Positions 27,373 to 34,196 of a stretch of 42,267 nt of DNA are shown here, in pieces. A program made the translations under genes and the position numbers. The notes below the pieces were generated by a model. It did not search any database and was not told where the DNA came from. It saw nothing but the letters and a program-made list of their open reading frames with translations. How positions within the stretch are numbered: position 1 is the first letter of the stretch; each line of letters begins with the position of its first letter. The stretch comes from Ruminococcus sp. (GTDB lineage: Bacteria > Bacillota > Clostridia > Oscillospirales > Ruminococcaceae), in assembly GCA_014799805.1 (NCBI GenBank), contig JAAVHJ010000010.1, forward strand, positions 221,054 to 263,320, in the 5' to 3' direction.

Positions 27373-27401
27373 ATTATAGCATATTCTGAAAAAAAATGCA
27401 A
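27373..27401 (-). promoter_or_regulatory. Promoter of the glmS-LRR operon
   Basis: On the minus strand, TTGCAT and TATAAT with a 17-bp spacer. The predicted leader is about 35-40 nt. Confidence 0.75.
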
Positions 27402-27480
27402 CTAGTTTCTAATTCTTTTCATGAAATTTACACCTGTATATCATAATCTATAAGCAACAAAAACTTGAAAAATAAATAAT

Positions 27481-27518
27481 CCCCTCTTTTCTTTTAAAGA
27501 GGGGGATTTTTTTTTAGT
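27481..27518. terminator. Terminator at the 3' end of the XRE gene
   Basis: CCCCTCTTT/AAAGAGGGG stem with a 6-7 base loop. The plus-strand tail is ATTTTTTTTT; the minus-strand tail is ATTATTTATTTTT. It overlaps the last codons of the minus-strand regulator gene and probably ends its transcript. Confidence 0.7.
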
Positions 27519-27823
27519 TTTTCAAGTACAAAATCCATGACCTCGACTTTTTCAGTAAAGCTTAGTTTATCGAAAACTGTTAAAAACTCTTGTTTAAGAG
27601 TATCTTCTTGATTTTCACTAGTACAAAAATTAGGATTTTTAGTTCTTCCTAAAATGTAATCAGCCGATACTCCGAAATAATCAGAAATTTTTTTCAGATA
27701 GTTTGAATTAATATTGCCTTTTTTCCATGTGGACAGATTACCTCTGCTTCCTGTAATTTTAAGGCATAAAGCAGTAATTGAAATTCCTTTTAATTCACAA
27801 AGTTTTTTTAATCTTTCATACAT
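27494..27823 (-). CDS. XRE-family HTH regulator next to mini-CRISPR A
   Basis: A 109-aa Cro/C1-type regulator: helix-turn-helix in the first 60 residues (ISITALCLKITGSRGNLSTWKKG, then LKKISDYFGVSADYILGRT) and a short helical C-terminus (LSFTEKVEVMDFVLEKLKK), probably for dimerisation. The ATG was preferred to an upstream in-frame GTG because the GTG lies in the AGAGGTG SD. It is divergent from mini-CRISPR A and their -35 elements overlap (TTGACA on +, TTGTCA on -). The intergenic region has AAAAATTAG...CTAATTTTT operator-like repeats. It probably represses itself and the array RNA; this is inference from layout. Confidence 0.85.
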   Translation of the reverse strand: MYERLKKLCELKGISITALCLKITGSRGNLSTWKKGNINSNYLKKISDYFGVSADYILGRTKNPNFCTSENQEDTLKQEFLTVFDKLSFTEKVEVMDFVLEKLKKNPPL

Positions 27824-27865
27824 AATTATCACCTCTTTTAATCAAAATGTACAAAAATATATTTT

Positions 27866-27930
27866 AAAAATTAGCTAATACACTAATTTTTATAAAAAAT
27901 AGCTTTTTCTCTTGACAAGTCCTAATTTTT
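27866..27930. promoter_or_regulatory. Operator-like repeats between XRE gene and mini-CRISPR A
   Basis: Inverted repeat AAAAATTAG (27866-27874) and CTAATTTTT (27883-27891), in the expected promoter region of the regulator, plus a third half-site CTAATTTTT (27922-27930) inside the 17-bp spacer of the array promoter. This suggests one protein controls both directions. Confidence 0.45.
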
Positions 27931-27940
27931 GTATTATAAT
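27912..27940 (+). promoter_or_regulatory. Promoter of mini-CRISPR A
   Basis: Perfect TTGACA and TATAAT with a 17-bp spacer, about 25 bases before the first repeat. No start codon with an SD follows, so it drives a non-coding RNA. Confidence 0.85.
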
Positions 27941-27964
27941 AAATATTGTAAGTTGACAGCAAGT

Positions 27965-28053
27965 CTTTTCCCCGCATGCGCAGGGGTGATCCTTGCACAA
28001 ATGCTGAATTCATAGAGATTGCTAACTTTTCCCCGCATGCGCGGGGGTGATCC
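27965..28053 (+). CRISPR. Mini-CRISPR A: two type I-E-like repeats, one 33-nt spacer
   Basis: Two 28-nt repeats (27965-27992 and 28026-28053) with 61-bp period, the hallmark of type I-E. They start CTTTTCCCCGC, end GGGGTGATCC, and the second contains a perfect CCCCGC/GCGGGG hairpin with ATGC loop. The first repeat has one change, A at 27982 for G, which breaks a stem pair. The spacer (27993-28025) begins TTGCACAAATGCTG. No cas genes lie in the window. Having only two repeats makes it a mini-array, not a typical immune array. Confidence 0.85.
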
Positions 28054-28085
28054 CCATAATTTTCTGTAGTTGACATCTCAAAAAA

Positions 28086-28118
28086 CCCCATCATAAAAAG
28101 ATGGGGAATTTTTTTTTT
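28086..28118 (+). terminator. Terminator of mini-CRISPR A RNA
   Basis: CCCCATC/GATGGGG stem with an ATAAAAA loop and a run of about ten T's. Confidence 0.85.
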
Positions 28119-28263
28119 ATGACATTGTAATTATTATAACATATCATAGGGCTTTTTGTCAACCGGCTTTTTTTAATTTTTGCAAACAATATCGTAAAAA
28201 TGCTAAATATTATTTGTTAAATTGCCTGTTACTTCGTCAAATTGTCATATTTTCAAGAATAAC

Positions 28264-28292
28264 TTGCAATTTTGAAAATTTTGTGCTATACT
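28264..28292 (+). promoter_or_regulatory. Promoter of bipA
   Basis: TTGCAA and TATACT with a 17-bp spacer, about 40 bases before the bipA start codon. Confidence 0.7.
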
Positions 28293-28330
28293 GAAAAAGC
28301 GAAATGATATTACGAAAGGATAGTAAATTT

Positions 28331-30151
28331 ATGATTAGAGAAGATTTAAGAAATGTCGCAATTATTGCCCATGTAGACCACGGCAAAACAACACTTGTTG
28401 ATGAAATGCTAAAACAAGGCGGTGTATTTCGTGAAAATCAAGCCGTTGCAGAACGTGTCATGGATTCTAACGAAATCGAGCGGGAACGTGGTATTACGAT
28501 TTTAGCGAAAAATACAGCTGTTCAATACGGTGATGTGAAAATTAATATTATTGATACACCAGGACATGCAGATTTTGGCGGAGAAGTAGAACGTGTATTA
28601 TCTATGGTTGATGGTGCAATTTTATTAGTTGACGCTGCCGAAGGTCCTATGCCACAAACTAGATTTGTATTATCAAAGGCTTTGGAAATGGGTCATAAAA
28701 TTATTATTGTTGTGAATAAAATTGACAGACCTGATGCCAGACTTGATGAAATCGCTGACGAAGTGCAATTATTATTATTAGATTTAGATGCCGATGATGA
28801 ACAATTAGAAAGTCCGATTTTATATTGTTCTGGCAGAAGTGGCACAGCGTCTTTTGATAAAGACACACAGGGCAAAGATTTAAAGCCTTTATTTGAAACG
28901 ATTTTAAATTATATTGCACCTCCAGAGGGCGAACCAGAAGAAGCTTTTCAAATGTTAGTATCTTCCATTGATTATAATGACTATGTCGGCAGGATTGCAG
29001 TTGGTAAAATTCAACGAGGTACTGTGAAAATTAATCAGCCTGTTGTGGTAGTTAATTCTAACTTGCCTGAAAAGCATAATCAAGCAAAAATAGTTTCTTT
29101 AGCACAAATGCAGGGGCTTGCACAAGTGAATACAGAAACTGCAACTGTTGGGGATATTGTAATTTTAAGTGGTATTCCAGATATTACGATTGGTGATACT
29201 ATCTGTTCCCCAGAAAAACCAGAAGCAATTCCATTTACACATATTAGTGAACCAACTGTTGAAATGACATTCTCTGTCAATGATAGTCCGTTTGCAGGAC
29301 GTGAGGGCAAGTATGTAACTTCCAGACAGCTCCGTGAAAGATTATTCAAAGAATTATTGCGTGATGTTTCACTTCGTGTAACTGAAACTGATAATACTGA
29401 TTCATTCAGTGTTGCAGGACGTGGTGAAATGCATTTGTCTATTTTAGTAGAAAATATGCGTCGTGAAGGCTATGAATTATCCGTCTCTACACCAAGAGTA
29501 TTATATAAAACTATCAATGGCAAACTCTGTGAACCGCAAGAACGACTTGTTGTTGATGTTCCCGAAGAATGCGTTGGAACAGTCATGGAAAAAATGGGGA
29601 CTCGTAAAGGGGAATTGCAATCTATGCAACCACAAGGCACTAGAACTAGATTAGAATTTTTAATTCCGTCAAGGGGATTATTTGGCTATAAAAGCGAATT
29701 CCTCACAAATACCAGAGGTGAAGGCATTATGAGCAGTGTTTTTGATAGTTATATTCCGTTTAAAGGCGATATTCCCAGGAGAAGTGTTGGTTCTCTGATT
29801 TGTCATGAATCTGGTGAAGCTGTCACTTATGGGCTTTATAATGCACAGGAAAGAGGGACTTTATTTATTGGTGCAGGTGTGCCTGTTTATGAAGGCATGG
29901 TTGTTGGTGTTTCTCCAAAATCTGATGATTTAGTTGTAAACGTTTGCAAAAGAAAGCATTTAACGAATACCAGAGCAAGTGGCAGTGATGACGCATTACG
30001 TTTAGTTCCGCCTAGAAACATGAGTTTAGAAGACTGTTTAGAATTTCTTGCTGATGATGAATTGCTGGAAGTGACACCTAAAAATTTGCGTATTCGCAAG
30101 CGAATTCTTGACAATGCACAACGTGCCAAAATGAGAGGAAAAAAAGCATGA
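28331..30151 (+). CDS. typA: Ribosome-associated GTPase BipA/TypA
   Basis: Translational GTPase that helps 50S assembly and stress or cold adaptation. G motifs: AHVDHGKTT (G1), [16 protein letters not shown] (G3), NKIDRPDAR (G4). Domain II and the EF-G-like domains follow, with the BipA-specific C-terminal domain ([43 protein letters not shown]). Length of 606 aa is standard. The ATG follows AAAGGA; an earlier in-frame ATG would add nine unlike residues. Its stop overlaps the next gene's ATG. Confidence 0.96.
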   Translation: MIREDLRNVAIIAHVDHGKTTLVDEMLKQGGVFRENQAVAERVMDSNEIERERGITILAKNTAVQYGDVKINIIDTPGHADFGGEVERVLSMVDGAILLVDAAEGPMPQTRFVLSKALEMGHKIIIVVNKIDRPDARLDEIADEVQLLLLDLDADDEQLESPILYCSGRSGTASFDKDTQGKDLKPLFETILNYIAPPEGEPEEAFQMLVSSIDYNDYVGRIAVGKIQRGTVKINQPVVVVNSNLPEKHNQAKIVSLAQMQGLAQVNTETATVGDIVILSGIPDITIGDTICSPEKPEAIPFTHISEPTVEMTFSVNDSPFAGREGKYVTSRQLRERLFKELLRDVSLRVTETDNTDSFSVAGRGEMHLSILVENMRREGYELSVSTPRVLYKTINGKLCEPQERLVVDVPEECVGTVMEKMGTRKGELQSMQPQGTRTRLEFLIPSRGLFGYKSEFLTNTRGEGIMSSVFDSYIPFKGDIPRRSVGSLICHESGEAVTYGLYNAQERGTLFIGAGVPVYEGMVVGVSPKSDDLVVNVCKRKHLTNTRASGSDDALRLVPPRNMSLEDCLEFLADDELLEVTPKNLRIRKRILDNAQRAKMRGKKA

Positions 30152-30867
30152 GAAAATTATTAATCATGATTGCATTATGTTCTGTAGGGTTTTGTGGTTG
30201 TCAGTCTGTGCCACAGGAAGATACAGGAGATATTCAGGCTGAAACACAAGAGAATCAGGAAATTCAGGAAACAATTAATTCAGAAGAATATCCAACTTCT
30301 AAGCCACCAGCAGAAACAATTGTGCCAAATGCATTAGATATTGATGCAGGTGCAACGCCTTTAGAACAATTTCAATATGAAATTCATACAGATGGAACAG
30401 CTGTTATTTTAGATTTTATTGGTTCTGATACAGAACTTGTGATTACTTCACAAATCGGCGGTTATCCTGTCACAGAAATTGCACAATATGCATTTGAAGC
30501 CTCTTGGAATGTAACTTCTATCACATTGCCTGATACGATAGAAATTATTAACGAACAGGCTTTTGCAGATTGTGAGAGTCTTACTAAAATTAATATTCCT
30601 GAACAAGTGAAATCTATCAAACGTGGTGCATTTTCTAATTGTATGAATTTAACAGAATTAACTTTGCCTGCTGGTCTTGCCGAAACACAAGAGGAAATGC
30701 TGACAAATTGTCTTGCTTTACAGGATTTATCTGTTTTAAATGCAAGTTTAAATTATAACAATTGGGGATTAGAAGATTTAGAAACTAAATGCACCATTCA
30801 TGCACCTGCTGGAGCTGAAATTTTAACATGGGCGGAAGAAAATGATTTCCCAATTGTAATAGAATAA
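30148..30867 (+). CDS. LRR (BspA-like) lipoprotein
   Basis: A 239-aa lipoprotein with signal peptide and lipobox ending in FCGC, a Glu/Gln-rich spacer (residues 25-60), and about three LRR_5 repeats (ITLPDTIEIINEQAFADCESLTKI and INIPEQVKSIKRGAFSNCMNLTEL). It ends in a HAPAGAEILTWAEEND motif that often closes BspA-type domains. It is translationally coupled to bipA by an ATGA overlap. It is related in fold to the four-gene LRR operon on the other strand, but anchored by lipid rather than a C-terminal helix. Confidence 0.8.
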   Translation: MRKLLIMIALCSVGFCGCQSVPQEDTGDIQAETQENQEIQETINSEEYPTSKPPAETIVPNALDIDAGATPLEQFQYEIHTDGTAVILDFIGSDTELVITSQIGGYPVTEIAQYAFEASWNVTSITLPDTIEIINEQAFADCESLTKINIPEQVKSIKRGAFSNCMNLTELTLPAGLAETQEEMLTNCLALQDLSVLNASLNYNNWGLEDLETKCTIHAPAGAEILTWAEENDFPIVIE

Positions 30868-30881
30868 TAATAATAATAATA

Positions 30882-30921
30882 TACCTCTGCTTATTTAAAG
30901 TTTAAATAACAGGGGTATTTT
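30882..30921 (+). terminator. Terminator after LRR lipoprotein gene
   Basis: Long stem: TACCTCTG and TTATTTAAA pairing with TTTAAATAA and CAGGGGTA (one G-U), followed by TTTTA. Confidence 0.75.
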
Positions 30922-31022
30922 ACATGGATTTAACATAACTATGCTATTATATTTTATATTATTCTGCTATGATGAAATTATTAAAATATTAGAAATTAAT
31001 TAAGAAAGAAGGAATGTATTTC

Positions 31023-31475
31023 ATGAATGTAGATATTTATGCGAAAGAAGAAATGCAGAAAATAATTGCAAATCAATTTCCTAAAAATACAGTTGTGATT
31101 AGTTTCTATGATAAGCGTAAATCTAAAAATTATAGCTATATTAATTATGATTCCGTTTGTCAAGATGTTTTTTATTGTGAAATTGACGATTTAGATTTAA
31201 AAGTATTAGAATATTACGGTTATACTTATGATACTTATTTCCCAGAAGCAGATAAATTAGCAGAATTTATTTATCATGCCTATCAGAATCATAAAAATAT
31301 CATTTGTCAATGCGATTACGGGCAAAGTCGCAGTGCTGGCTGTGCAAGTGCGATTTTAGAGCATTTTTATCATACAGGAATTTCTGTTTTTGCAGATTAC
31401 AGGCGTTCTCCTAATCAAGTTGTGTATCATAAAGTGTTTGATGCACTTGAAAAATATAAAAAAAATATTTCTTAA
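31023..31475 (+). CDS. Protein tyrosine/dual-specificity phosphatase-like protein
   Basis: A 150-aa protein with the Cx5R phosphatase loop CDYGQSR within IICQCDYGQSRSAGCASAI, which provides the nucleophilic Cys and phosphate-binding Arg. DDLDLKVLEYYGYTYDTYFPEADKLAEFIYHA is the usual helix before it. It resembles small predicted dual-specificity phosphatases of unknown substrate in Clostridia. The start was set at the second ATG; the first directly abuts AAGGA. It lies upstream of the Na/Pi gene, with a 29-base gap. Confidence 0.75.
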   Translation: MNVDIYAKEEMQKIIANQFPKNTVVISFYDKRKSKNYSYINYDSVCQDVFYCEIDDLDLKVLEYYGYTYDTYFPEADKLAEFIYHAYQNHKNIICQCDYGQSRSAGCASAILEHFYHTGISVFADYRRSPNQVVYHKVFDALEKYKKNIS

Positions 31476-31504
31476 TGTTAAATTTAGAAAGGCGGTTTTG
31501 ATTC

Positions 31505-33289
31505 ATGAGTGGTGCAAAGGAAATTGTGCTAGCAATTATTACTGTTATCGGAGGACTTGCATTTTTTCTATATGGCATGAATGTCATGTCTTCAGGCTTG
31601 GAAAAAATGGCTGGCGGTAAATTAGAACAGGCTCTGAAAAAATTAACTTCTAATACTTGGCTAAGTTTATTTTTAGGGACGTTTATTACAATCGTGTTGC
31701 AGTCTTCGTCATCTCTAACAGTTATGTTAGTAGGACTTGTCAATTGCGGTGTTATGGAAGTTAGTCAAACAGTTGTGATTATTATTGGTGCGAATATCGG
31801 CAAGACGTTTACAACATGGCTATTATGTCTCATGGGCGTTGATACATCAGGCTCTCTATGGCTGTCGTTATTAAATCCAGAATATTTTTCTTTGGTATTT
31901 GCCATGGTCGGAGCTGTGCTGATTATGATGTCGAAAAATGGAAGAAAAAAAGATATTGGTGCAATTTTAGTTGGATTTGCTGTCTTAATGTATGGCATGG
32001 TGCTGATGGGTGATGCGGTTGCTCCTCTCAAAGAATCAGAAGAATTTCAGCAAATGCTGACTAAATTTGAAAATCCTTTCTTAGGCGTTTTGGCTGGTAC
32101 TGTTGTAACTGGTGTCATTCAAAGTTCTGCGGCTTCGATTGGTATTTTACAGAGACTAGCAGACGCAACAGGGAATATCACTTTTGGCATGGCGATTCCG
32201 ATTATTATGGGGCAAAATATCGGGACTTGTGTCACGGCTGTGATTTCAAGCTTTGGTGTTACTAGAAATGCGAAAAAAGTAGGTGTGATTCATATTGCAT
32301 TTAATATTATTGGTACTGTGATTTTTCTGACGGTTTATGAGATTTTGGAAATGACAATCGGGTTCAGTTTTTCTAAATTGCCAATTACTTCCGTGGGTAT
32401 AGCAATTGTGCATACAGTTTTTAATATAGCAACTACTATACTATTGTTACCGTTTGCAAAATTGCTTGAAAAAATTGCAAATTGGGTACTGCCTGATAAA
32501 GATGACGAAAAAGAACCGCAGGAAGAGCATGCACTTTTGGACAAGCGTCTGCTGACAACACCTTCCGTTGCTATCGCAGAGTGTGACGAAGCGTCAAGAC
32601 GAATGGCGAAATTAGCAAAAGAAACCGTGCTTTTGAGTATTTCACTTTTGACAGAATACGACAAAAAGGTTGCCGAAAAGGTATCTAAAAATGAAAATAA
32701 ACTTGATAGCTATGAGGATCGAATTGGAACAACACTTGTACAACTCACATCACAAGCTTTATCAGAGCATGACAGTCAAGTTTCTTCTCGGGTTCTGCGA
32801 GCTATTGGCGATTTCGAGCGACTAGGAGACCATGCAATCAACCTATCAACAATTGCGAAACAAATTCATGATGAAAGAATCACATTTTCGGAACATGGCA
32901 CAAAAGAAATGGAAGTTTTAACGGAAGCTTTAGAAGATATTCTGGAGCGTGCGTATCGTGTCTATAAAACTGTTGATGAAGAACTAGCCACGCACATTGA
33001 ACCACTGGAGCAAGTGATTGATTATCTCACACGTGACATAAAAGCTAACCACGTAAAACGCTTGCAAAAAGGTTCTTGCACTATCGAAACAGGCTTTGTT
33101 TTGAGCGATATATTGACAAATTTCGAGAGAATTTCAGATCATTGCTCTAACATCGCTGTGTCTGTAATCGAAACTTCTCATAGCACTTTTGGAACGCATG
33201 AATACCTGAGCAAAATTAAGTTTGGCAATCAGAAATTTAATGATAATTTTGAGAAGTTTTCGCAACAATATAGCATTTCTAAAATATAA
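31505..33289 (+). CDS. Na/Pi cotransporter family protein with PhoU domain
   Basis: A 594-aa membrane protein. The N-terminal half has about eight helices with the two characteristic inverted motifs QSSSSLTVMLVGLVNCG and VIQSSAASIGILQRLA of the NptA/SLC34-type family. The C-terminal part (from about residue 350) is a PhoU-like helical bundle (RVLRAIGDFERLGDHAINL and ILTNFERISDHCSNIAV). It is predicted to import phosphate with sodium, or regulate phosphate signalling through the PhoU part. A c-di-AMP or nucleotide link reported for some homologues cannot be judged here. The SD is AGAAAGGCGG; a terminator follows. Confidence 0.9.
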   Translation: MSGAKEIVLAIITVIGGLAFFLYGMNVMSSGLEKMAGGKLEQALKKLTSNTWLSLFLGTFITIVLQSSSSLTVMLVGLVNCGVMEVSQTVVIIIGANIGKTFTTWLLCLMGVDTSGSLWLSLLNPEYFSLVFAMVGAVLIMMSKNGRKKDIGAILVGFAVLMYGMVLMGDAVAPLKESEEFQQMLTKFENPFLGVLAGTVVTGVIQSSAASIGILQRLADATGNITFGMAIPIIMGQNIGTCVTAVISSFGVTRNAKKVGVIHIAFNIIGTVIFLTVYEILEMTIGFSFSKLPITSVGIAIVHTVFNIATTILLLPFAKLLEKIANWVLPDKDDEKEPQEEHALLDKRLLTTPSVAIAECDEASRRMAKLAKETVLLSISLLTEYDKKVAEKVSKNENKLDSYEDRIGTTLVQLTSQALSEHDSQVSSRVLRAIGDFERLGDHAINLSTIAKQIHDERITFSEHGTKEMEVLTEALEDILERAYRVYKTVDEELATHIEPLEQVIDYLTRDIKANHVKRLQKGSCTIETGFVLSDILTNFERISDHCSNIAVSVIETSHSTFGTHEYLSKIKFGNQKFNDNFEKFSQQYSISKI

Positions 33290-33306
33290 CATAAAAAAGA
33301 AAAATC

Positions 33307-33340
33307 CCCGCTTTTTTGCAAGTGGGGGTTTAGTTTTTGT
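33307..33340. terminator. Shared terminator between Na/Pi gene and XRE gene B
   Basis: CCCCGCTT/AAGTGGGG stem with one G-U on the plus strand, then GTTTAGTTTTT. On the minus strand the same site overlaps the end of the XRE gene but has an A-C mismatch, so it is stronger for the Na/Pi gene. Confidence 0.7.
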
Positions 33341-33560
33341 GTGAGTTTGGGTTGTCGGTGCGACTTAGTAAGTAGTCAATGGAGCAATCGAGATAATCAG
33401 CGATTTTTTCAATAGTTGCCACAGAGGGTGTCCAGTCTCTTTTTTCAAGGTCATATATTAAGCTTTTCCTAATTTCACATTCTTTTAGCAGTCTTGAAAC
33501 AGGTAACTTTTTCTCCTTACATGTTTTTTTTATTATTATTGCAAGTTGTCCATTTTCCAT
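33330..33560 (-). CDS. XRE-family HTH regulator next to mini-CRISPR B
   Basis: A 76-aa Cro-like regulator made almost only of the HTH domain: LPVSRLLKECEIRKSLIYDLEKR, then SVATIEKIADYLDCSIDYLLSRTDNPNSH. The SD is AAAGGAG. It is divergent from mini-CRISPR B, in the same arrangement as XRE/mini-CRISPR A, but the protein is not a close copy of the other regulator. The intergenic region has an ATTTGT...ACAAAT inverted repeat and a related TTTGTG-ATATA segment overlapping the array -10. Repression of the array RNA is inferred from this layout. Confidence 0.85.
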   Translation of the reverse strand: MENGQLAIIIKKTCKEKKLPVSRLLKECEIRKSLIYDLEKRDWTPSVATIEKIADYLDCSIDYLLSRTDNPNSHKN

Positions 33561-33576
33561 AATAAAAACTCCTTTT

Positions 33577-33653
33577 ATTTGTGCATATATACAAATTTGC
33601 GAGATTTCACGTTATTTTTATTGACAAGCAGATTATTTTGTGATATACTTGTA
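33577..33653. promoter_or_regulatory. Operator-like sites between XRE gene and mini-CRISPR B
   Basis: Inverted repeat ATTTGT (33577-33582) / ACAAAT (33591-33596) with GCATATAT between, located just upstream of the regulator. A similar TTTTGTGATATACTTGTA lies over the array -10. This could let the XRE protein bind both promoters. Confidence 0.4.
33621..33649 (+). promoter_or_regulatory. Promoter of mini-CRISPR B
   Basis: TTGACA and TATACT with a 17-bp spacer, 28 bases before the first repeat, mirroring mini-CRISPR A. Confidence 0.8.
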
Positions 33654-33664
33654 CTTGTCAAGAG

Positions 33665-33813
33665 TTGACAGCAAGTCTTTTCCCCGCATGCGCGGGGGTG
33701 ATCCTCTACTAGCATTTTCGATATAGTAGTTTTTTTTCTTTTCCCCGCATGCGCGGGGGTGATCCTGCGCGGGGGTGATTGGATCCTGCTTGCTGTCAAG
33801 TACTTGCTGTCAA
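33665..33813 (+). repeat. Inverted motif flanking mini-CRISPR B
   Basis: TTGACAGCAAGT just before the first repeat (33665-33676) has two reverse-complement copies after the array: CTTGCTGTCAA at 33789-33799 and ACTTGCTGTCAA at 33802-33813. The transcript could fold so that the whole mini-array is a loop closed by a 12-bp stem. Mini-CRISPR A shares the upstream motif but not the inverted copies. Confidence 0.7.
33677..33779 (+). CRISPR. Mini-CRISPR B: two type I-E-like repeats, one 33-nt spacer, plus partial third repeat
   Basis: Repeats of 28 nt at 33677-33704 and 33738-33765, 61-bp period, identical to each other and to repeat 2 of mini-CRISPR A, with the intact CCCCGCATGCGCGGGG hairpin. 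Spacer 33705-33737 begins TCTACTAGCATTTTCG and ends in a run of T's. TGCGCGGGGGTGAT at 33766-33779 is a duplicated 3' part of the repeat. The 14 bases before the first repeat equal those of array A. No cas genes are in the window. Confidence 0.85.
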
Positions 33814-33888
33814 CTTTAGACACTATTACCTTTTAGTATACCATGATTTTTTTGAAAAGTCAAGATTTTTTCAGAAAGGAGCATTGCC

Positions 33889-34104
33889 ATGAACCAAGCC
33901 ATAGACATTCTATTTTCTAGCTGGTATGAGGCTCACTTTGATAATGATAAAGAAGCTAACTTGAAAGAGTATTTGACGGTTTATAATTCAGTTGACGCAA
34001 AAAGTTTAGAGTCCGTTTTCAAATGTATCGGAGTTGAGGCGAAATCATCTTTTCAGGCTGGCTTTAAAACAGCTGTACAGCTCCTACTAGAGAGTAAACT
34101 ATAA
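33889..34104 (+). CDS. Small phage-type protein (DUF6809-like) downstream of mini-CRISPR B
   Basis: A 71-aa, mostly helical protein. The C-terminal SFQAGFKTAVQLLLES recalls small phage or mobile-element proteins of the DUF6809 type (FxxGFxxGxxLLxE), but this is a resemblance only. The SD AAAGGAG is strong. There is no clear terminator between mini-CRISPR B and this gene, so the array may lie in its 5' leader. A terminator follows. The function is unknown. Confidence 0.55.
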   Translation: MNQAIDILFSSWYEAHFDNDKEANLKEYLTVYNSVDAKSLESVFKCIGVEAKSSFQAGFKTAVQLLLESKL

Positions 34105-34112
34105 AAAAAAAG

Positions 34113-34138
34113 TGTTCCTAAGGGAGCATTTTTTTTTG
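34113..34138 (+). terminator. Terminator after the small phage-type gene
   Basis: TGTTCC/GGAGCA stem with one G-U, loop TAAG, followed by about ten T's. Confidence 0.75.
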
Positions 34139-34145
34139 GAATCTG

Positions 34146-34174
34146 TTGCGGATTGTGAAAATATATGCTATAAT
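34146..34174 (+). promoter_or_regulatory. Promoter of the CPBP-SDR pair
   Basis: TTGCGG and TATAAT with a 17-bp spacer; the AAAGGAGG SD of the CPBP gene follows. Confidence 0.65.
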
Positions 34175-34196
34175 AAAAAAAAAGGAGGTTTTTTAT

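Larger units (their letters stand above)
27947..28118 (+). ncRNA. Predicted short CRISPR-like RNA A (about 170 nt)
   Basis: Span from the estimated start site of the consensus promoter to a strong intrinsic terminator. It holds only the AGTTGACAGCAAGT pre-repeat sequence, repeat, spacer, repeat and a 30-nt tail. Direction agrees with type I-E processing, where the 3' end of the repeat (GGTGATCC) becomes the crRNA 5' handle. There is no coding potential; the minus-strand frame reading through the repeats is the well-known spurious DHPRACGEK translation. Confidence 0.55.

Noticed and set aside
27331-27378. glmS ribozyme
   Set aside because: The distance from promoter to start codon is too short, and no conserved ribozyme core is visible.
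27864-28094. Minus-strand reading frame with DHPRACGEK-like residues
   Set aside because: It is a translation of the type I-E-like repeats, a well-known spurious product of CRISPR arrays, with no SD.
29117-29127. Seed TTGCACAA of spacer A inside bipA (and a similar one in rlmH)
   Set aside because: Only the eight-base seed plus two bases match, which is expected by chance and much weaker than the glmS match.
33575-33823. Second minus-strand frame with HAGKRKK and DHPRACGEK
   Set aside because: Same artefact over mini-CRISPR B, overlapping the regulator-array promoter region.
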